Shown here: positions 1 to 10,061 of the stretch, in pieces
Position numbering within the stretch: position 1 is the first letter of the stretch
Layout of the letters: the number at the start of each line of letters is the position of its first letter
Assembly: GCA_028564675.1 (NCBI GenBank)
Contig: JAOVVO010000020.1
Span: forward strand, 62,001-126,000
Origin: Onchocerca lupi
Taxonomy: Eukaryota; Nematoda; Chromadorea; Rhabditida; Onchocercidae
Reading direction: 5' to 3'
DNA length: 64,000 nt
Position numbers and translations under genes: made by a program
Notes under the pieces: generated by a model
The model's input: the letters and a program-made list of their open reading frames with translations, nothing else
Told to the model about the DNA's origin: nothing
The model's database searches: none

Positions 1-1006
1 TTGTCAGAATTTTATGTAATTTTGATATTAAATTTATCATTTTTCTTTCAATAATTTCAAAATCTTTATGCTTTTACTTGGCTTTTATATACTTAGCAAT
101 GTTATTAAAGGCTTCTTATATCTTCACAGGTTTCTTTTTCAATATAAGTAATAGAAAAACATCAATAAAATCATTGAACAGGTTAATATGTAGATAAATA
201 TGACTTTGTAGTGTTGGATTCCAAATTTGTACGTACGTAAACTAGTGAACTTTACTTTTCTGAATTATGTGTACATATCGTAAGTTTGTAAATGTTAATT
301 TAGCTATCTTATGTGATGATAAAGATATTATTAAGGTTTACACTTTTACAGCACGTAAAGTATTAATTAGGTTTGTAATCTATCACTACCGTGTTTGTAA
401 ATTTATCATAGAATATTTATTTACATTAATTAAGTGGCATAGACTAAAATGAAATTAGCTCAGTTATAAAGATGTAGAAGATTGTGTTATGATAGTGCAG
501 ATGAAGCAGGAAACGAAAATAATTCAAATGATTCCCCTTTTTAAAAGTACATTCTATCGATATTTGCATTAAGGTAACGGTTTTTGATATGCGTACTATA
601 TAGTAGTTCTTCTAGGATGTACCAAATTTTATTATTGTTGATATTTTAAATAACGTTAATATTAATGTTATGCTTGCTATATAAGCTATAAATGGTATTT
701 TGTGCTAGTTGTTTAGTTTCTTAGAGAAGGTTTTTATCATCTAATATAGATAAATATGCATGGATAAAGTCAGGGGAAGGGATATCAAAAAGTTGAGTAT
801 TTTTGCTATAGTACTCCTTATAAAACTTATATGGTTTACTTTAACATTTATTTCAGTATCCATAATCCTACTTGATAATATAACTGTGTACTTATAAAAA
901 CATGTTATTGAATAATTATAAATATGTTAATTTCAATAGTATCGATTACTTGTGCTGCTCTATTATTTAGATTAACATTAAATCATTTTTTAATATCAGG
1001 AAAGTT
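1..1006. other. Non-coding left edge with an ssb-like remnant
   Basis: No intact gene is visible in the first kilobase. The only interpretable part is the single-strand-binding-protein-like remnant at about 267-544, listed separately. The rest (1-266 and 545-1006) is AT-rich, with stops in all frames and no tRNA, repeat or terminator that I can recognise. The stretch just before 1007 must hold the icd promoter, but no convincing -35/-10 pair stands out. Confidence 0.6.
267..544 (+). pseudogene. ssb: Probable single-stranded DNA-binding protein remnant (ssb-like)
   Basis: Two pieces in different frames recall Ssb. The first frame (from 267) has a stretch ending in KWHRLK at about 435-449, placed like the conserved EWHR(V) segment of the Ssb OB fold. 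The second, in another frame, ends at the TAA at 542-544 with an acidic Asn-rich tail and the residues NDSPF, like the Ssb C-terminal tip (DDIPF in most bacteria). Only about 40 bases separate the two pieces, where an intact Ssb would have roughly 90 residues, so a large internal deletion is implied. The match is by motif only. An intact copy is presumably elsewhere, since ssb is essential. Confidence 0.35.
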
Positions 1007-2434
1007 ATGTCAACACCAATTACAGTTGCGTATGGTGACGGTATCGGGCCAGAAATTATGGAAGCGGTGCTGTTGATATTATGTGAAGCAGGAGCAAAGA
1101 TCTCGGTGGATGTTATTGAAATAGGAAAACTTGTTTATGATAAGAAATGGTCTAATGGAATTTCTCCAAGTGGCTGGAAATCTATTGAAAGGACAAAGGT
1201 GTTACTTAAGTCTCCGATAACAACTCCTCAAGGTAAAGGACACAAAAGTTTAAACGTTGCACTTAGAAAAAATCTTGGGCTATATGCGAACATCAGACCG
1301 TGCATTTCATATCATCCTGTTATAGAAAATAAATTCGGTAAGTTTAACACCGTTATAGTACGCGAAAATGAGGAAGACGTTTATGCAGGGATAGAGCATA
1401 GACTTACTGGTGATTCTTACCAATGCACTAAAATTATTACTAGATTCAGTTCAGAGAGGATATGCAGATATGCTTTTGAATATGCAAAAAAGCACAATAG
1501 AAAGAAAGTAACTTGCTTAACTAAAGATAATATAATGAAAATGACCGATGGCACTTTCCATGCAGCATTTAATCGCATTGCAAAGAAGTACCAAGATATA
1601 AAGGCAGAACATTATATAGTTGATATTGGAATGGCGCGTGTTGCCACTGAACCTGGGAATTTTGATGTTATAGTAACTGGGAACTTGTATGGAGATATAT
1701 TATCAGATATAATGGCACAAATTTCAGGTTCTATTGGATTAGTTGGGAGTAGTAATATAGGTAGTGAATACGCAATGTTTGAAGCGGTTCACGGCTCTGC
1801 TCCTGATATTGCAGGAAAGAACGTAGCTAATCCTTCTGGGCTTTTAAATGCTGCGGTACATATGCTAATTTACGTGAGTCAAGTAGATGCTGCAAAACTA
1901 ATTTATAATGCGTGGTTAAAGACTTTGGAAGATGGAATACATACTGCTGATTTGTATAAGGAGAAGAGTAAACGGAAAGTCGGTACAAAAGAATTTGCAG
2001 AAGCTGTTGTAAATAATTTTGGGAAAAAGCCTAGAATATTGCCTGAATTTATAATCAGTAGTAATTCAGATGATAGTAAAGTGAGTAAGATGCAATATGA
2101 CTGTGAGCAGAACTACAAAGTGAGGAAATTAGTTGGCAGCGATATAACGCTTGCCTGGAATGAATCAGTAGATTTTGATCAACTAGTTAAGTTATTTGAG
2201 TCAAGCGATCCAAAAGTTACAGCAATATATTCAAAAGGACTTGCAATTTGGCCAGGAAGTCTAAAGTCTTCAAGCGATCAAATAATCTGTAGGTTTATTG
2301 CAAATAATGAGAAGAAGACTGTGACAAACAACGATGTAAATGACTTACTAATCAAACTCGAAAGAAACAGTTTTGACGTGGTAAGAATGGATAAGTTGTA
2401 TTTATATGATAGGAAAGAAGGTTTTTTTGTTTAG
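1007..2434 (+). CDS. icd: NADP-type isocitrate dehydrogenase, long form
   Basis: This TCA-cycle enzyme oxidatively decarboxylates isocitrate to 2-oxoglutarate. The 475-residue protein has the family N-terminal signature GDGIGPE at residues 10-16, the substrate-site segment VRENEEDVYAGIEH near 120-133, GNLYGDILSD near 225 and the cofactor-loop segment EAVHGSAPDIAGKN near 262-275. After about residue 345 it carries a C-terminal extension, typical of the long isocitrate dehydrogenases of Rickettsiales. The ATG follows an AGGAAAG ribosome site. It stands alone, with decayed sequence on both sides. In an endosymbiont that lives on host amino acids it would be part of the central energy-yielding route. 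The reading frame is intact and the assignment is secure; cofactor preference (NADP) is inferred from relatives. Confidence 0.95.
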   Translation: MSTPITVAYGDGIGPEIMEAVLLILCEAGAKISVDVIEIGKLVYDKKWSNGISPSGWKSIERTKVLLKSPITTPQGKGHKSLNVALRKNLGLYANIRPCISYHPVIENKFGKFNTVIVRENEEDVYAGIEHRLTGDSYQCTKIITRFSSERICRYAFEYAKKHNRKKVTCLTKDNIMKMTDGTFHAAFNRIAKKYQDIKAEHYIVDIGMARVATEPGNFDVIVTGNLYGDILSDIMAQISGSIGLVGSSNIGSEYAMFEAVHGSAPDIAGKNVANPSGLLNAAVHMLIYVSQVDAAKLIYNAWLKTLEDGIHTADLYKEKSKRKVGTKEFAEAVVNNFGKKPRILPEFIISSNSDDSKVSKMQYDCEQNYKVRKLVGSDITLAWNESVDFDQLVKLFESSDPKVTAIYSKGLAIWPGSLKSSSDQIICRFIANNEKKTVTNNDVNDLLIKLERNSFDVVRMDKLYLYDRKEGFFV

Positions 2435-2461
2435 TTATTATTAACCACTTGCGTATATTGT

Positions 2462-2480
2462 TTAAGTGCACTACACTTAA
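2462..2480 (+). terminator. Weak hairpin after icd
   Basis: A perfect 7-bp inverted repeat (TTAAGTG, 5-base loop, CACTTAA) lies 28 bases after the icd stop. It has no following T-run, so it is at best a weak terminator or a 3' stabilising hairpin. Confidence 0.25.
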
Positions 2481-2539
2481 GCACCTTAGTATTTATATAG
2501 GATAGATATAGTAGTAAGTTGACATTTTAAGTTAAATTA

Positions 2540-3092
2540 GCCAGGAGGTTGGTGGTCTCTTGTTTAATGTATTGGAAATAAAAGCTGGGTAAGTTGTAGG
2601 TAAAGGCTATCAAGTTTTTGTTAATTTCTAGGGGAGCAATATAGAATACTGGTTGTTGTAAATTATCCTGATAAAGTAAGGGTAGATTTGATCAAATTTA
2701 TAAAGCTTATCGAGAGCTGGAAAAGTGTATTAGGCTTTTATAGAGTTTTATAGAGTCCTTGCATTAAAGTTAGTGTTAATGCTGAAAGTGAAGGGCATTT
2801 AGCAACGTGTCAGTTTCATTATAGGAAAGAGATATTTGAGAAATTAAGTGTTACTGGGAGAGATAGTTGGAAGAAATCATATAGAATTAATGTCTATGTT
2901 AAAAAGTGAAGAACTCTGATTTAGGAAAGTTTCGCAAGGTCCAGGATTGCGTTATTTCGAGAAAGTAATAAAAGTAAAAAGTTAATATAAAAACTAAATC
3001 AGTATCAAGCAAAGAAGCTAAGCATACAATTATTTGACTATATTGATACTTTAGGAGAAGGCAAGAGTCTAATTAAGGTAGAAAAGTATTAG
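2540..3092 (+). pseudogene. Unidentified degraded coding sequence
   Basis: Several plus-strand stretches in shifting frames read like protein. One is about 60 residues long, contains AESEGHLATCQFHYRKEIFE and ends at a stop near 2909. Another ends at about 3092 and contains SIQLFDYIDTLGEGKSLIK. They are interrupted by stops and frame changes at short intervals, as expected of a gene that has been drifting for some time. I do not recognise the family. What is seen is protein-like composition with charged and aromatic residues in order; that it was one gene is inferred from shared strand and adjacency. Confidence 0.4.
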
Positions 3093-3358
3093 GTATTAAA
3101 ACTCGTAAAACGGAATGCTTCGCTATTTATTTAGACTTTAGTGTTTTACCTTTAACTCTATTACAAGTGTTCTATTTTTATGGTAGATAGTAGCGTTTAA
3201 TATCATTTATTAATTAAGCTTCTTATTTGTTTATGAAAAAGTGTAAGAATTGTGTAGTTTTTACTAATGTGTTCAAGAATAAAATGAGCTATATTTAGCT
3301 AGGTAGCGGACTTCTTTTTACCTATTATTTAGTTGTTTTTTTTATTTATCTACTACTT

Positions 3359-3619
3359 ATGGCAAATTTTATTACTAGCGAGTTAACTGTAGGTATAAGT
3401 ATACTTATTTCTCTATTTGTATTGGCAGTACTAATTGAAATTCTGGTTTCTTGTTTTCTCAAAAAGATAAGGTTTAAAAGGAGACTGATCCATTGAGATA
3501 GTGTACGATTCACAGAAACGTTAATATTGATTATGTTTATTGTTAAAAAGTTTTTTGTGGAGGTGAATAGTGAGTTAGCTGGAAGGAATTTCGATGAAGT
3601 AAACATTGCTCCTATCTAG
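3359..3619 (+). pseudogene. Small membrane protein with in-frame TGA
   Basis: A single frame runs from the ATG at 3359 to the TAG at 3617-3619, about 86 codons, broken only by a TGA at 3494-3496 (codon 46). Before the stop is one strong hydrophobic segment (residues about 9-32) followed by a basic stretch (KKIRFKRR). After it is a second hydrophobic segment (LILIMFIVKKFF), then a polar tail with NSELAGRNFDE. Preserved frame on both sides of one nonsense codon suggests recent inactivation, or alternatively two tiny proteins. No strong ribosome site precedes the ATG. Family not recognised. Confidence 0.4.
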
Positions 3620-3701
3620 TATTAACACTGAACAGCAGTTTAGATTTCAGGGAATTGAATTTATATGGTAAACAGTGTAGCATAAGCTTTTAGCTCTATA
3701 A

Positions 3702-4343
3702 ATGGATCCGAAAAAAGTGGAATTGGTATTTAAAAGATTTGGGCGATCAAACCCTACACCGAAAGTAGAGCTAAATTATACTAATCATTTTACCTTGCTG
3801 GCTGCGATAATTTTGTCAGCACGGACAGCTGATACGAGTGTTAACAAAGTTACAAAAGAACTGTTTAATATTGCTGATTCGCCAGAGAAAATATTAAATC
3901 TTGGGCAGAGCGAACTGAAGAAACACATAAGTAGCATCGGTTTATATAATTCTAAAGCAAAAAACATAATTAAGCTCAGTAAAATATTGGTTGAGCGGTA
4001 TAATAGTAAAGTTCCTGTAAATTTTAATGATTTGATATCTTTACCAGGAGTAGGAAGAAAGAGCGCTAATGTGTTCTTAAATTCTGGGCTTGGCATTCCA
4101 ACATTAGCAGTTGACACTCACGTTTTTAGAGTGAGTAATAGGATTGGGCTTGTGAAAGAAAAAGATGTGTTTAAAACAGAGCAGTCTCTTTTAAATATAG
4201 TTCCAAAGAAATATCTATTCTATGCTCATCATTGGCTAGTTTTGCATGGTAGATATACTTGCAAAGCACAAAAACCCTTGTGTGACGCGTGCATAATCCA
4301 TGATTTATGCGAATTTGATGGCAAAAGGTATAAGAAGGTCTAG
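3702..4343 (+). CDS. nth: Endonuclease III (DNA glycosylase/AP lyase)
   Basis: This base-excision repair enzyme removes oxidised pyrimidines and cleaves the abasic site. The 213-residue protein is the normal family size. The helix-hairpin-helix LPGVGRKSANVF spans 114-125 with catalytic Lys120. The catalytic Asp138 sits in AVDTHVFRVSNR. The C-terminal iron-sulfur loop has the four-cysteine spacing C-x6-C-x2-C-x5-C (about residues 190-206), so the [4Fe-4S] cluster should be intact. It is a single-gene unit flanked by decayed sequence. With mutM and mutL also in this window, a fair DNA-repair set is retained. Confidence 0.95.
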   Translation: MDPKKVELVFKRFGRSNPTPKVELNYTNHFTLLAAIILSARTADTSVNKVTKELFNIADSPEKILNLGQSELKKHISSIGLYNSKAKNIIKLSKILVERYNSKVPVNFNDLISLPGVGRKSANVFLNSGLGIPTLAVDTHVFRVSNRIGLVKEKDVFKTEQSLLNIVPKKYLFYAHHWLVLHGRYTCKAQKPLCDACIIHDLCEFDGKRYKKV

Positions 4344-4357
4344 TATCTTTTCTTTTG

Positions 4358-4665
4358 TCATTTTAGTATAACTCTAAAAATATTGTAATTTGAACCATAT
4401 TCGAAAGGTGTCATCTTAAGCAGTACGACACTGATATCTAGAAAACTTAATTTTAACCAAGTAGCTATATAATAAAGACTAGATTCTAAGTCACGTACTG
4501 GAATAACACTGCTTATTACAAAAATAAATGTTTCATACATGAGTTGCTTTATATTTAGAAAATTTACTAAGTAAGAAAAATTAAAGAAATTGTGTAGATA
4601 ATTGCTCCAGCTCTCTAATTCTGTAAATTGGTATTTTGTATTGTTTTAAACGACTTATAGGTGCG
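4358..4665 (-). pseudogene. Unidentified C-terminal coding remnant
   Basis: A minus-strand frame of about 75 residues ends at 4358 and contains VISSVIPVRDLESSLYYIAT and TPFEYGSNYNIFRVILK. It is preceded in another frame (about 4595-4665) by IPIYRIRELEQLSTQFL. The two parts join through one frameshift near 4590, giving about 100 residues of plausible protein with no proper start. It is convergent with nth and 15 bases from its end. The family is not recognised. The remainder of the gap, up to the end of nuoF at 4868, holds nothing I can interpret. Confidence 0.35.
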
Positions 4666-4867
4666 CTTCAACCTAAAAACCTAAGAGCAAAATTAATAAA
4701 GACACGAGGTGTATATAACATAAAAATTATGCATAAGAGCGCTAGCTACTTGATGCTTTTATCATTTGACATGTACAGATTGAAGGTAATTTAATATTTT
4801 TATTGCTCTAACAAAGGGAAATGATAAAATTTATTAAGTAGTTTTTGTATCTAATTTATTTCTGTAA

Positions 4868-6154
4868 CTACAATATTCCTATACAACTTCTATTAAATTG
4901 TGCTCTTCTTTCAATTAAATGACGAAAGTGTCTTATTAATCCTTGAACTGGCCAAGCCGCAGCATCACCAAATGCACAAATTGTATGCCCTTCTATTTGA
5001 GTTGTAAGGTCGAGTAACTTATCTATTTCACCGGGATTGATTTTTCCTGTTACCATCCTTTTCATGATTCTCCATATCCATCCAGTACCTTCGCGACATG
5101 GTGTACATTGTCCACATGATTCGTGCATATAGAAGTGTGATAACCTTTCTATTGCAGCTATTACGTCAGTCGATTTATCCATAACTATTACAGCGGCAGT
5201 ACCAAGTCCTGACTGTACTGCTTTTAGTGAATCAAAATCCATTTCAACAGTGTCGCATATAGACTTTGGAATTAATGGCATTGAAGATCCACCAGGTATC
5301 ACAGCAAGTAAATTATTCCAACCTCCTTGCACTCCACCCGCATACCTTTCAATTAATTCACGTAGTGGAATTCCAAGCTCTTCTTCAACATTGCACGGGT
5401 TGTTCACATGTCCTGAAATACTAAAGATCTTAGTGCCAGTATTATTGGGTTTGCCAAGAGACATAAACCATCCTCCTCCACGACGCAAAATATCTGGAAC
5501 CATAGCTATAGTTTCAACGTTATTTATTGTAGTTGGGCAACCAAAAAGTCCAATATCTGCAGGAAATGGGGGCTTTATACGAGGGAAGCCTTTTTTCCCT
5601 TCGATTGATTCAAGTTGAGCTGTTTCTTCTCCGCATATGTAAGCTCCTGCACCTCTATGGATAAATACATCAAGATCATAACCTGATTTACAGGCATTTT
5701 TCCCAATCAGACCTTCTTTGTAAGCTTCCTCAAGTGCTTTTTTTAAAACTAAATACTCGTTATAAAATTCACCTCTGATATAAATATATGCAGCTGATGC
5801 GTTGATCGCTTTGCCAGCTAAGAGAATTCCTTCAAGTAATTTGTGTGGCTCATACCTTAATATACCTCTGTCTTTGCATGTACCAGGTTCTGATTCATCT
5901 GCATTGACTACTAGGTATACCGGTTGTCCTTTTGAAGGATTTTTTGGCATAAAACTCCACTTAATGCCAGTCAAGAATCCTGCACCTCCTCGCCCTCTTA
6001 AGCCAGATTTTTTTACCTCATCAATGATCTTTTCAGATCCTAAATCTAATAATTCTTTTGTTTTTTGCCAACTACCACGTTTTTTTGCGTCTTTGAGCAG
6101 TGGGGTTTCTTTACCATTTAAGTTCGTAAATATTTTATCTTGTTCCTTCAACAT
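4868..6154 (-). CDS. nuoF: NADH-quinone oxidoreductase subunit F
   Basis: NuoF is the 51-kDa subunit of respiratory complex I. It binds NADH and FMN and carries cluster N3 in the peripheral arm. The 428 residues show the glycine-rich GLRGRGGAGFLTGIKW (near 50-66), the FMN/NADH motif GAGAYICGEETAQLESIEGK (near 170-190), and the cluster ligands in ESCGQCTPCREG plus the later Cys of GHTICAFGDAAAWP. The ATG at 6154 matches the family start. Other complex I genes here (nuoI at 11.1 kb, nuoD at 28-29 kb) lie apart, as is usual in Rickettsiales. Frame and motifs are intact. Confidence 0.96.
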   Translation of the reverse strand: MLKEQDKIFTNLNGKETPLLKDAKKRGSWQKTKELLDLGSEKIIDEVKKSGLRGRGGAGFLTGIKWSFMPKNPSKGQPVYLVVNADESEPGTCKDRGILRYEPHKLLEGILLAGKAINASAAYIYIRGEFYNEYLVLKKALEEAYKEGLIGKNACKSGYDLDVFIHRGAGAYICGEETAQLESIEGKKGFPRIKPPFPADIGLFGCPTTINNVETIAMVPDILRRGGGWFMSLGKPNNTGTKIFSISGHVNNPCNVEEELGIPLRELIERYAGGVQGGWNNLLAVIPGGSSMPLIPKSICDTVEMDFDSLKAVQSGLGTAAVIVMDKSTDVIAAIERLSHFYMHESCGQCTPCREGTGWIWRIMKRMVTGKINPGEIDKLLDLTTQIEGHTICAFGDAAAWPVQGLIRHFRHLIERRAQFNRSCIGIL

Positions 6155-6449
6155 GACTATTTAAGATTCCGAGTGGACGATAATGCTAAAAATGAAATCA
6201 CTTACATTTGCTTATTAATTTGATAAAACTAACCGTATAGAATGTGTTTTATTATTAGTTTATTTGAGGATACACATCTATTGGAAATTTACAACAAAAA
6301 TTAAAGTGAATATGTTAAATGAGATTTAATTGAGTTAGTAAAAGATTTTTTGTTGTTGCTTGTTTTAACTAAATTTTCTAACTCTACGATTTCTTGTTTC
6401 AGCTACTATACAACTCACTTGATAAGTTTTGATAAAAAAAAAGAAAATG

Positions 6450-6783
6450 TCATGAAAGCATTCAAGAAAATAGAAAAAGCTATTGTAAAAAAACTTAAAA
6501 GGTCAAGGATACTACTGTTTCAAAAGAGACTGCTATATAAGAACCAAGTACCTACTACAGTAAAGATTTTAGAAGAGAAGGAAAAAAAGGACCTTCAGAA
6601 GATATTTTTAACATAGAAACAGCTATAAAAAGGCAATTCTCCTCTATTGCGATAGACACTGATATCAATATCGAACCCTACCATAGCGAGAGAATATGTG
6701 TCTGTTCGATAATGTTGCTCAAAGGCAAACAGGGGGGCAATAATCTTTTTGCTTTTGTAGTTGTTTTAACTTTTGTGCTATAG
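6450..6783 (+). pseudogene. Unidentified small gene with frameshift
   Basis: Frame one starts at the ATG at about 6450 with a very basic stretch (MKAFKKIEKAIVKKLKRSR) and runs to a stop at 6616. Protein-like sequence then continues in another frame through NIETAIKRQFSSIAIDTDIN and ends in a hydrophobic segment (NNLFAFVVVLTFVL) at 6783. Together they would give about 110 residues: a basic N-terminus, an acidic-polar middle and a C-terminal membrane segment. One frameshift near 6590 separates them. No family recognised; it could be a decayed Wolbachia-specific membrane protein. Confidence 0.35.
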
Positions 6784-7182
6784 GTTAATACTTTTAATTT
6801 ATGTATATGTAGAGTGATATAGAGAATGGAATGTGTAGGAAGGTAGTTATTTTAGTATCAAATTTTTAATAAGAGCGGAAGTGTATTAGAGCTAATGAAT
6901 TAAAATATAAAAGTGCTGTTTAATCGTTGTAGTGATTGACTAAGAATTAGCAGTACTTATAAGTTAATGTTAATTATACTGATGATGTAGTACTGCTGTC
7001 TACTCTATTCTCTAATTTTAGAACAACAAGTGCTTAGCGTGTTGACTATTTTAAAAGTTTTTTGCCTAGATATCCAACTGTAGAAGTTGAATCATATACT
7101 ATAAGCGTTAAGATGCAATAAGACTGTTAATATAGGTTTATACAACTTTTAAGTTGAAAGGTAAGAAAGAATTACGTGTTTG
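6784..7182. other. Non-coding stretch
   Basis: This is AT-rich sequence with stops in all frames. I see no RNA gene, repeat or hairpin. It lies between two decayed genes and is probably former coding sequence drifted beyond recognition. Confidence 0.4.
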
Positions 7183-8352
7183 TTACATATTGATTTGCAG
7201 GTGAGACAAAAGTAAATGGCTAATATTATCACACCATTCTTCATTGCTATTGAAATCTTCCACTTTTCCTGAGGGAAGTTGAACCAGCAACTAATAGTTC
7301 AAAATAAGTCTAGTCTAACATAGGTAGGTATGTGTGGATGTAGAGATTATTTTGTGATTTTTCTTTATTAAATTCACTAAATGTGTCTTAGATTCGCTTA
7401 GGGAAATATTTTTTTGTCATCTAGGTTTATAAGCTCTATGTAAAATTTTCTTGATTGAATTTTCGTAAAGGCTCTATAGAATTTCCTTTTTGAGGCTAAG
7501 TAGGTATAGTGATATATTTCTCGTTTCCAAGACTAATTCTCCTCTGATTTCTACTTTTTTAGCAAAATAAATGGTATATAATTGCTGACTTTTACTTACA
7601 TAAAAACTAAAGACTATATATTTCTGATCTGGATAAAAAAAAGAAGTGCTTATATATAAACTCTAAACTTCTAGTAGTTTTTTCGTACACTTACTTTTAA
7701 ATCTAAAGATAATATGTTATATTGGTTTTACCCTTAGATTAAGGAGGGATTAAAATAGATTTGCTGCTAGGAGAAAATTTTAGAGCAAAGATAATTACTT
7801 CAAACGTACTAACTATTAGCTCAGTATGATCTTTCAGATTCTTCAACATTATATACCTTCTACTATCAGGTATGAGATATAAACGATGTCCTTCTCATTT
7901 AGTGGAAACCTAGGTGTAGGTATAGATTTATTGCTGTTTTGTTAAGTATTTTTACATCACTCTCATCTTGATTATAATAGCTATTTTATATATAAGCTTA
8001 TAGTCACTGTCTTTTTCTTCAGCAATGTGTGTGTTATCTTTGTATTTAAATGTTCCTTACTAATTAATCTGTCATATATTATGACTGGAATAGGATAATT
8101 AATTTTTCTCCGGTCTTTTGCTGGAAAAATGGTTAAATGAGTTAACAACTTCCTTTTTACAATGTATCAAACAAATGAAATGATGATCTGATACATTGTG
8201 CTTAAATCGATTGTAACTAATGTATCATTTTCTTTTAACTTGCTTTCTAGACCTTGTTTACATGTACACTGAGATACAATAGGCGGGTGCTTATTAGCAT
8301 TGCTTTTTTTTATGCCTGTACAAAGTAGCTTTAGCAAAATAAGGTAAAACAA
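7183..8352 (-). pseudogene. Unidentified degraded gene downstream of the RNase J gene
   Basis: Read on the minus strand, protein-like pieces follow one another in changing frames. At 8167-8352 a 61-residue frame includes LKENDTLVTIDLSTMYQ. Near 8040-8100 is INYPIPVIIYDRLISKEHLN. Near 7870-7930 is SIPTPRFPLNEKDIVYISYL. The end at 7183-7292 reads LPSGKVEDFNSNEEWCDNIS and stops at 7183. The order and common strand suggest one gene of about 1.2 kb with many indels and stops. I cannot name it. It starts about 40 bases after the end of the RNase J gene and may once have been cotranscribed with it. Confidence 0.4.
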
Positions 8353-8393
8353 CTAAAGAAGTAATATTGGTTCAACGAGTTGCTTCATTCATT

Positions 8394-10061
8394 TTATATC
8401 TGTTCTATTTGGATTTTAATTATAGGTCTTTTTAGTAAATATTCCTTTAAGATGCTAAATATTGAGCTCTCAATCTTACTTCTTATTTTTTTTGTCGACT
8501 GTAAACTAAACGCTGATTCAACCGCTTTTATGATTCTCTGTATGATAGCTGCATCTTCTGTTGCTTCAAAAATGCCAGGTGTAAACACTTTTGGCTTAGT
8601 AAGCAGTTTATTTTTTCTGTTAACAACTGCTGTTACTACAATGGCTCCTGCATCCCTCATCCTCTTACGCATTTTTATGATATTACTCTCTGGATAACGT
8701 CGCAACATACCATCAATACCGAAATAATCAACATCAATTGAATCAACTTTTTCCCCGTTCTCTAAGTTAACAATATCGCCTGGTGCAATCATTATTGCTT
8801 TTTCTACACCACACTCTTTTGCAAATTTTGCATGTGCATGAGTGTGAATATACTCGCCATGAACTGGAATAGATATTTTAGGCTTTATCAAAGAATACAT
8901 CTCCTTTAGTTCTGCTTTTACTGGATGCCCAGAAGCATGAATATTCTCTGTTTTTTCGGTGATAACTTCTACTCCCATCTCAATAAAAGCATTGAGCATA
9001 TTATGTGCACGAGTTTCATTTCCAGGAATGATTTTTGATGAAAGGATCATTGTGTCACCTCGTTGCATTTTAAATGAATGATGCTTATTGTAGGCAAGTT
9101 TTGAAGTTGCTGACATTGGTTCACCTTGGCAGCCGGTGCAAATTAATAGTAGCTTTTCCCTTGGCGAATCTACCACATCTTTTGCTTCGAAGAACTGAAC
9201 AAAGTTGATTAAATGACCACTGTTTTGTGCAACTTTTACTATTCTCCATAAAGATCTGCCAAGCAAAACTACTTTTCTATTCAGTACCTTTGCAGCTTGG
9301 CTTATTGTTTCGATTCGCGCCACATTTGAAGCGAAGAGCGACACGACAACCAACCTTTTAGACTGTCTTATTATGTTATAGATATTATTGTAAATTTCAC
9401 CTTCTGACTTGGGATCATGTCTACTCAATATGTTTGTTGAATCACAAATTGCTGCAAGTAGATTACCTTTATCGCCAATCTCTTTTAAACGACTTATGTT
9501 AGAGGTTGGTCCAACAACAGGTTTTGGATCAAATTTCCAATCGCTAGTATGGAATGCACTACCCACATCAGTGCTAATTAGTATTGAGTGTGCTTCAGGA
9601 ATTGAATGAGTTATATTTATAAACTCAACGGTGAAAGGACCTAAATTTATACTACCGTTTGTATTCACTTCTTTCACAGGTACAATACTTTTTAATTGAA
9701 ACTCCTTTAGTTTCTCTTTGAGAAAATTAACTGTAAAATTTGTTGCATATATAGGACATTGTAGTTCTTTCCATAAATAAGGCACTGCTCCGCAGTGATC
9801 TTCATGTGCGTGTGTAATTATTATTCCGAGTAAATCCTTTTTTCTTTGAGAAATAAAGCTTACGTCAGCAATGAGGAGCTCGATGCCTGGCATGGTTTCG
9901 TTAGCAAAACCAATACCAAGATCAATCATAATCCACTTACCTTGGCAATGATATAGGCTAACATTCATTCCAATCCTGCCTACTCCTCCAAGCGAAAGGA
10001 ATAGAAATTCATTTTTATTTATATTCATTAATTTTGAATTATTAAAATGTGAAGATACCAA
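8394..10061 (-). CDS. rnj: Ribonuclease J family metallo-beta-lactamase nuclease
   Basis: This RNA-processing and decay enzyme is a beta-CASP metallo-beta-lactamase with exo- and endoribonuclease activity. The 555 residues are the normal length. The zinc motif THAHEDHC (83-90) gives H84, H86, D88 and H89. Further metal and beta-CASP features are HTSDWKFDPKP, CDSTN, TGCQGEPMSA and the late histidine in IPVHGEYIH. The annotated ATG at 10061 may be too early: the second Met (residue 13, MNINKNEFLFLSLGGVGRIG) fits the family start better. The gene is alone on its strand; fabI diverges 210 bases away. Such enzymes usually do 5'-3' mRNA decay and rRNA maturation. Confidence 0.9.
   Translation of the reverse strand: MVSSHFNNSKLMNINKNEFLFLSLGGVGRIGMNVSLYHCQGKWIMIDLGIGFANETMPGIELLIADVSFISQRKKDLLGIIITHAHEDHCGAVPYLWKELQCPIYATNFTVNFLKEKLKEFQLKSIVPVKEVNTNGSINLGPFTVEFINITHSIPEAHSILISTDVGSAFHTSDWKFDPKPVVGPTSNISRLKEIGDKGNLLAAICDSTNILSRHDPKSEGEIYNNIYNIIRQSKRLVVVSLFASNVARIETISQAAKVLNRKVVLLGRSLWRIVKVAQNSGHLINFVQFFEAKDVVDSPREKLLLICTGCQGEPMSATSKLAYNKHHSFKMQRGDTMILSSKIIPGNETRAHNMLNAFIEMGVEVITEKTENIHASGHPVKAELKEMYSLIKPKISIPVHGEYIHTHAHAKFAKECGVEKAIMIAPGDIVNLENGEKVDSIDVDYFGIDGMLRRYPESNIIKMRKRMRDAGAIVVTAVVNRKNKLLTKPKVFTPGIFEATEDAAIIQRIIKAVESAFSLQSTKKIRSKIESSIFSILKEYLLKRPIIKIQIEQI

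Noticed and set aside
5250..5618. Open plus-strand frame of 122 codons inside nuoF
   Set aside because: It is fully antisense to a motif-complete nuoF and has no recognisable protein features; a shadow frame.
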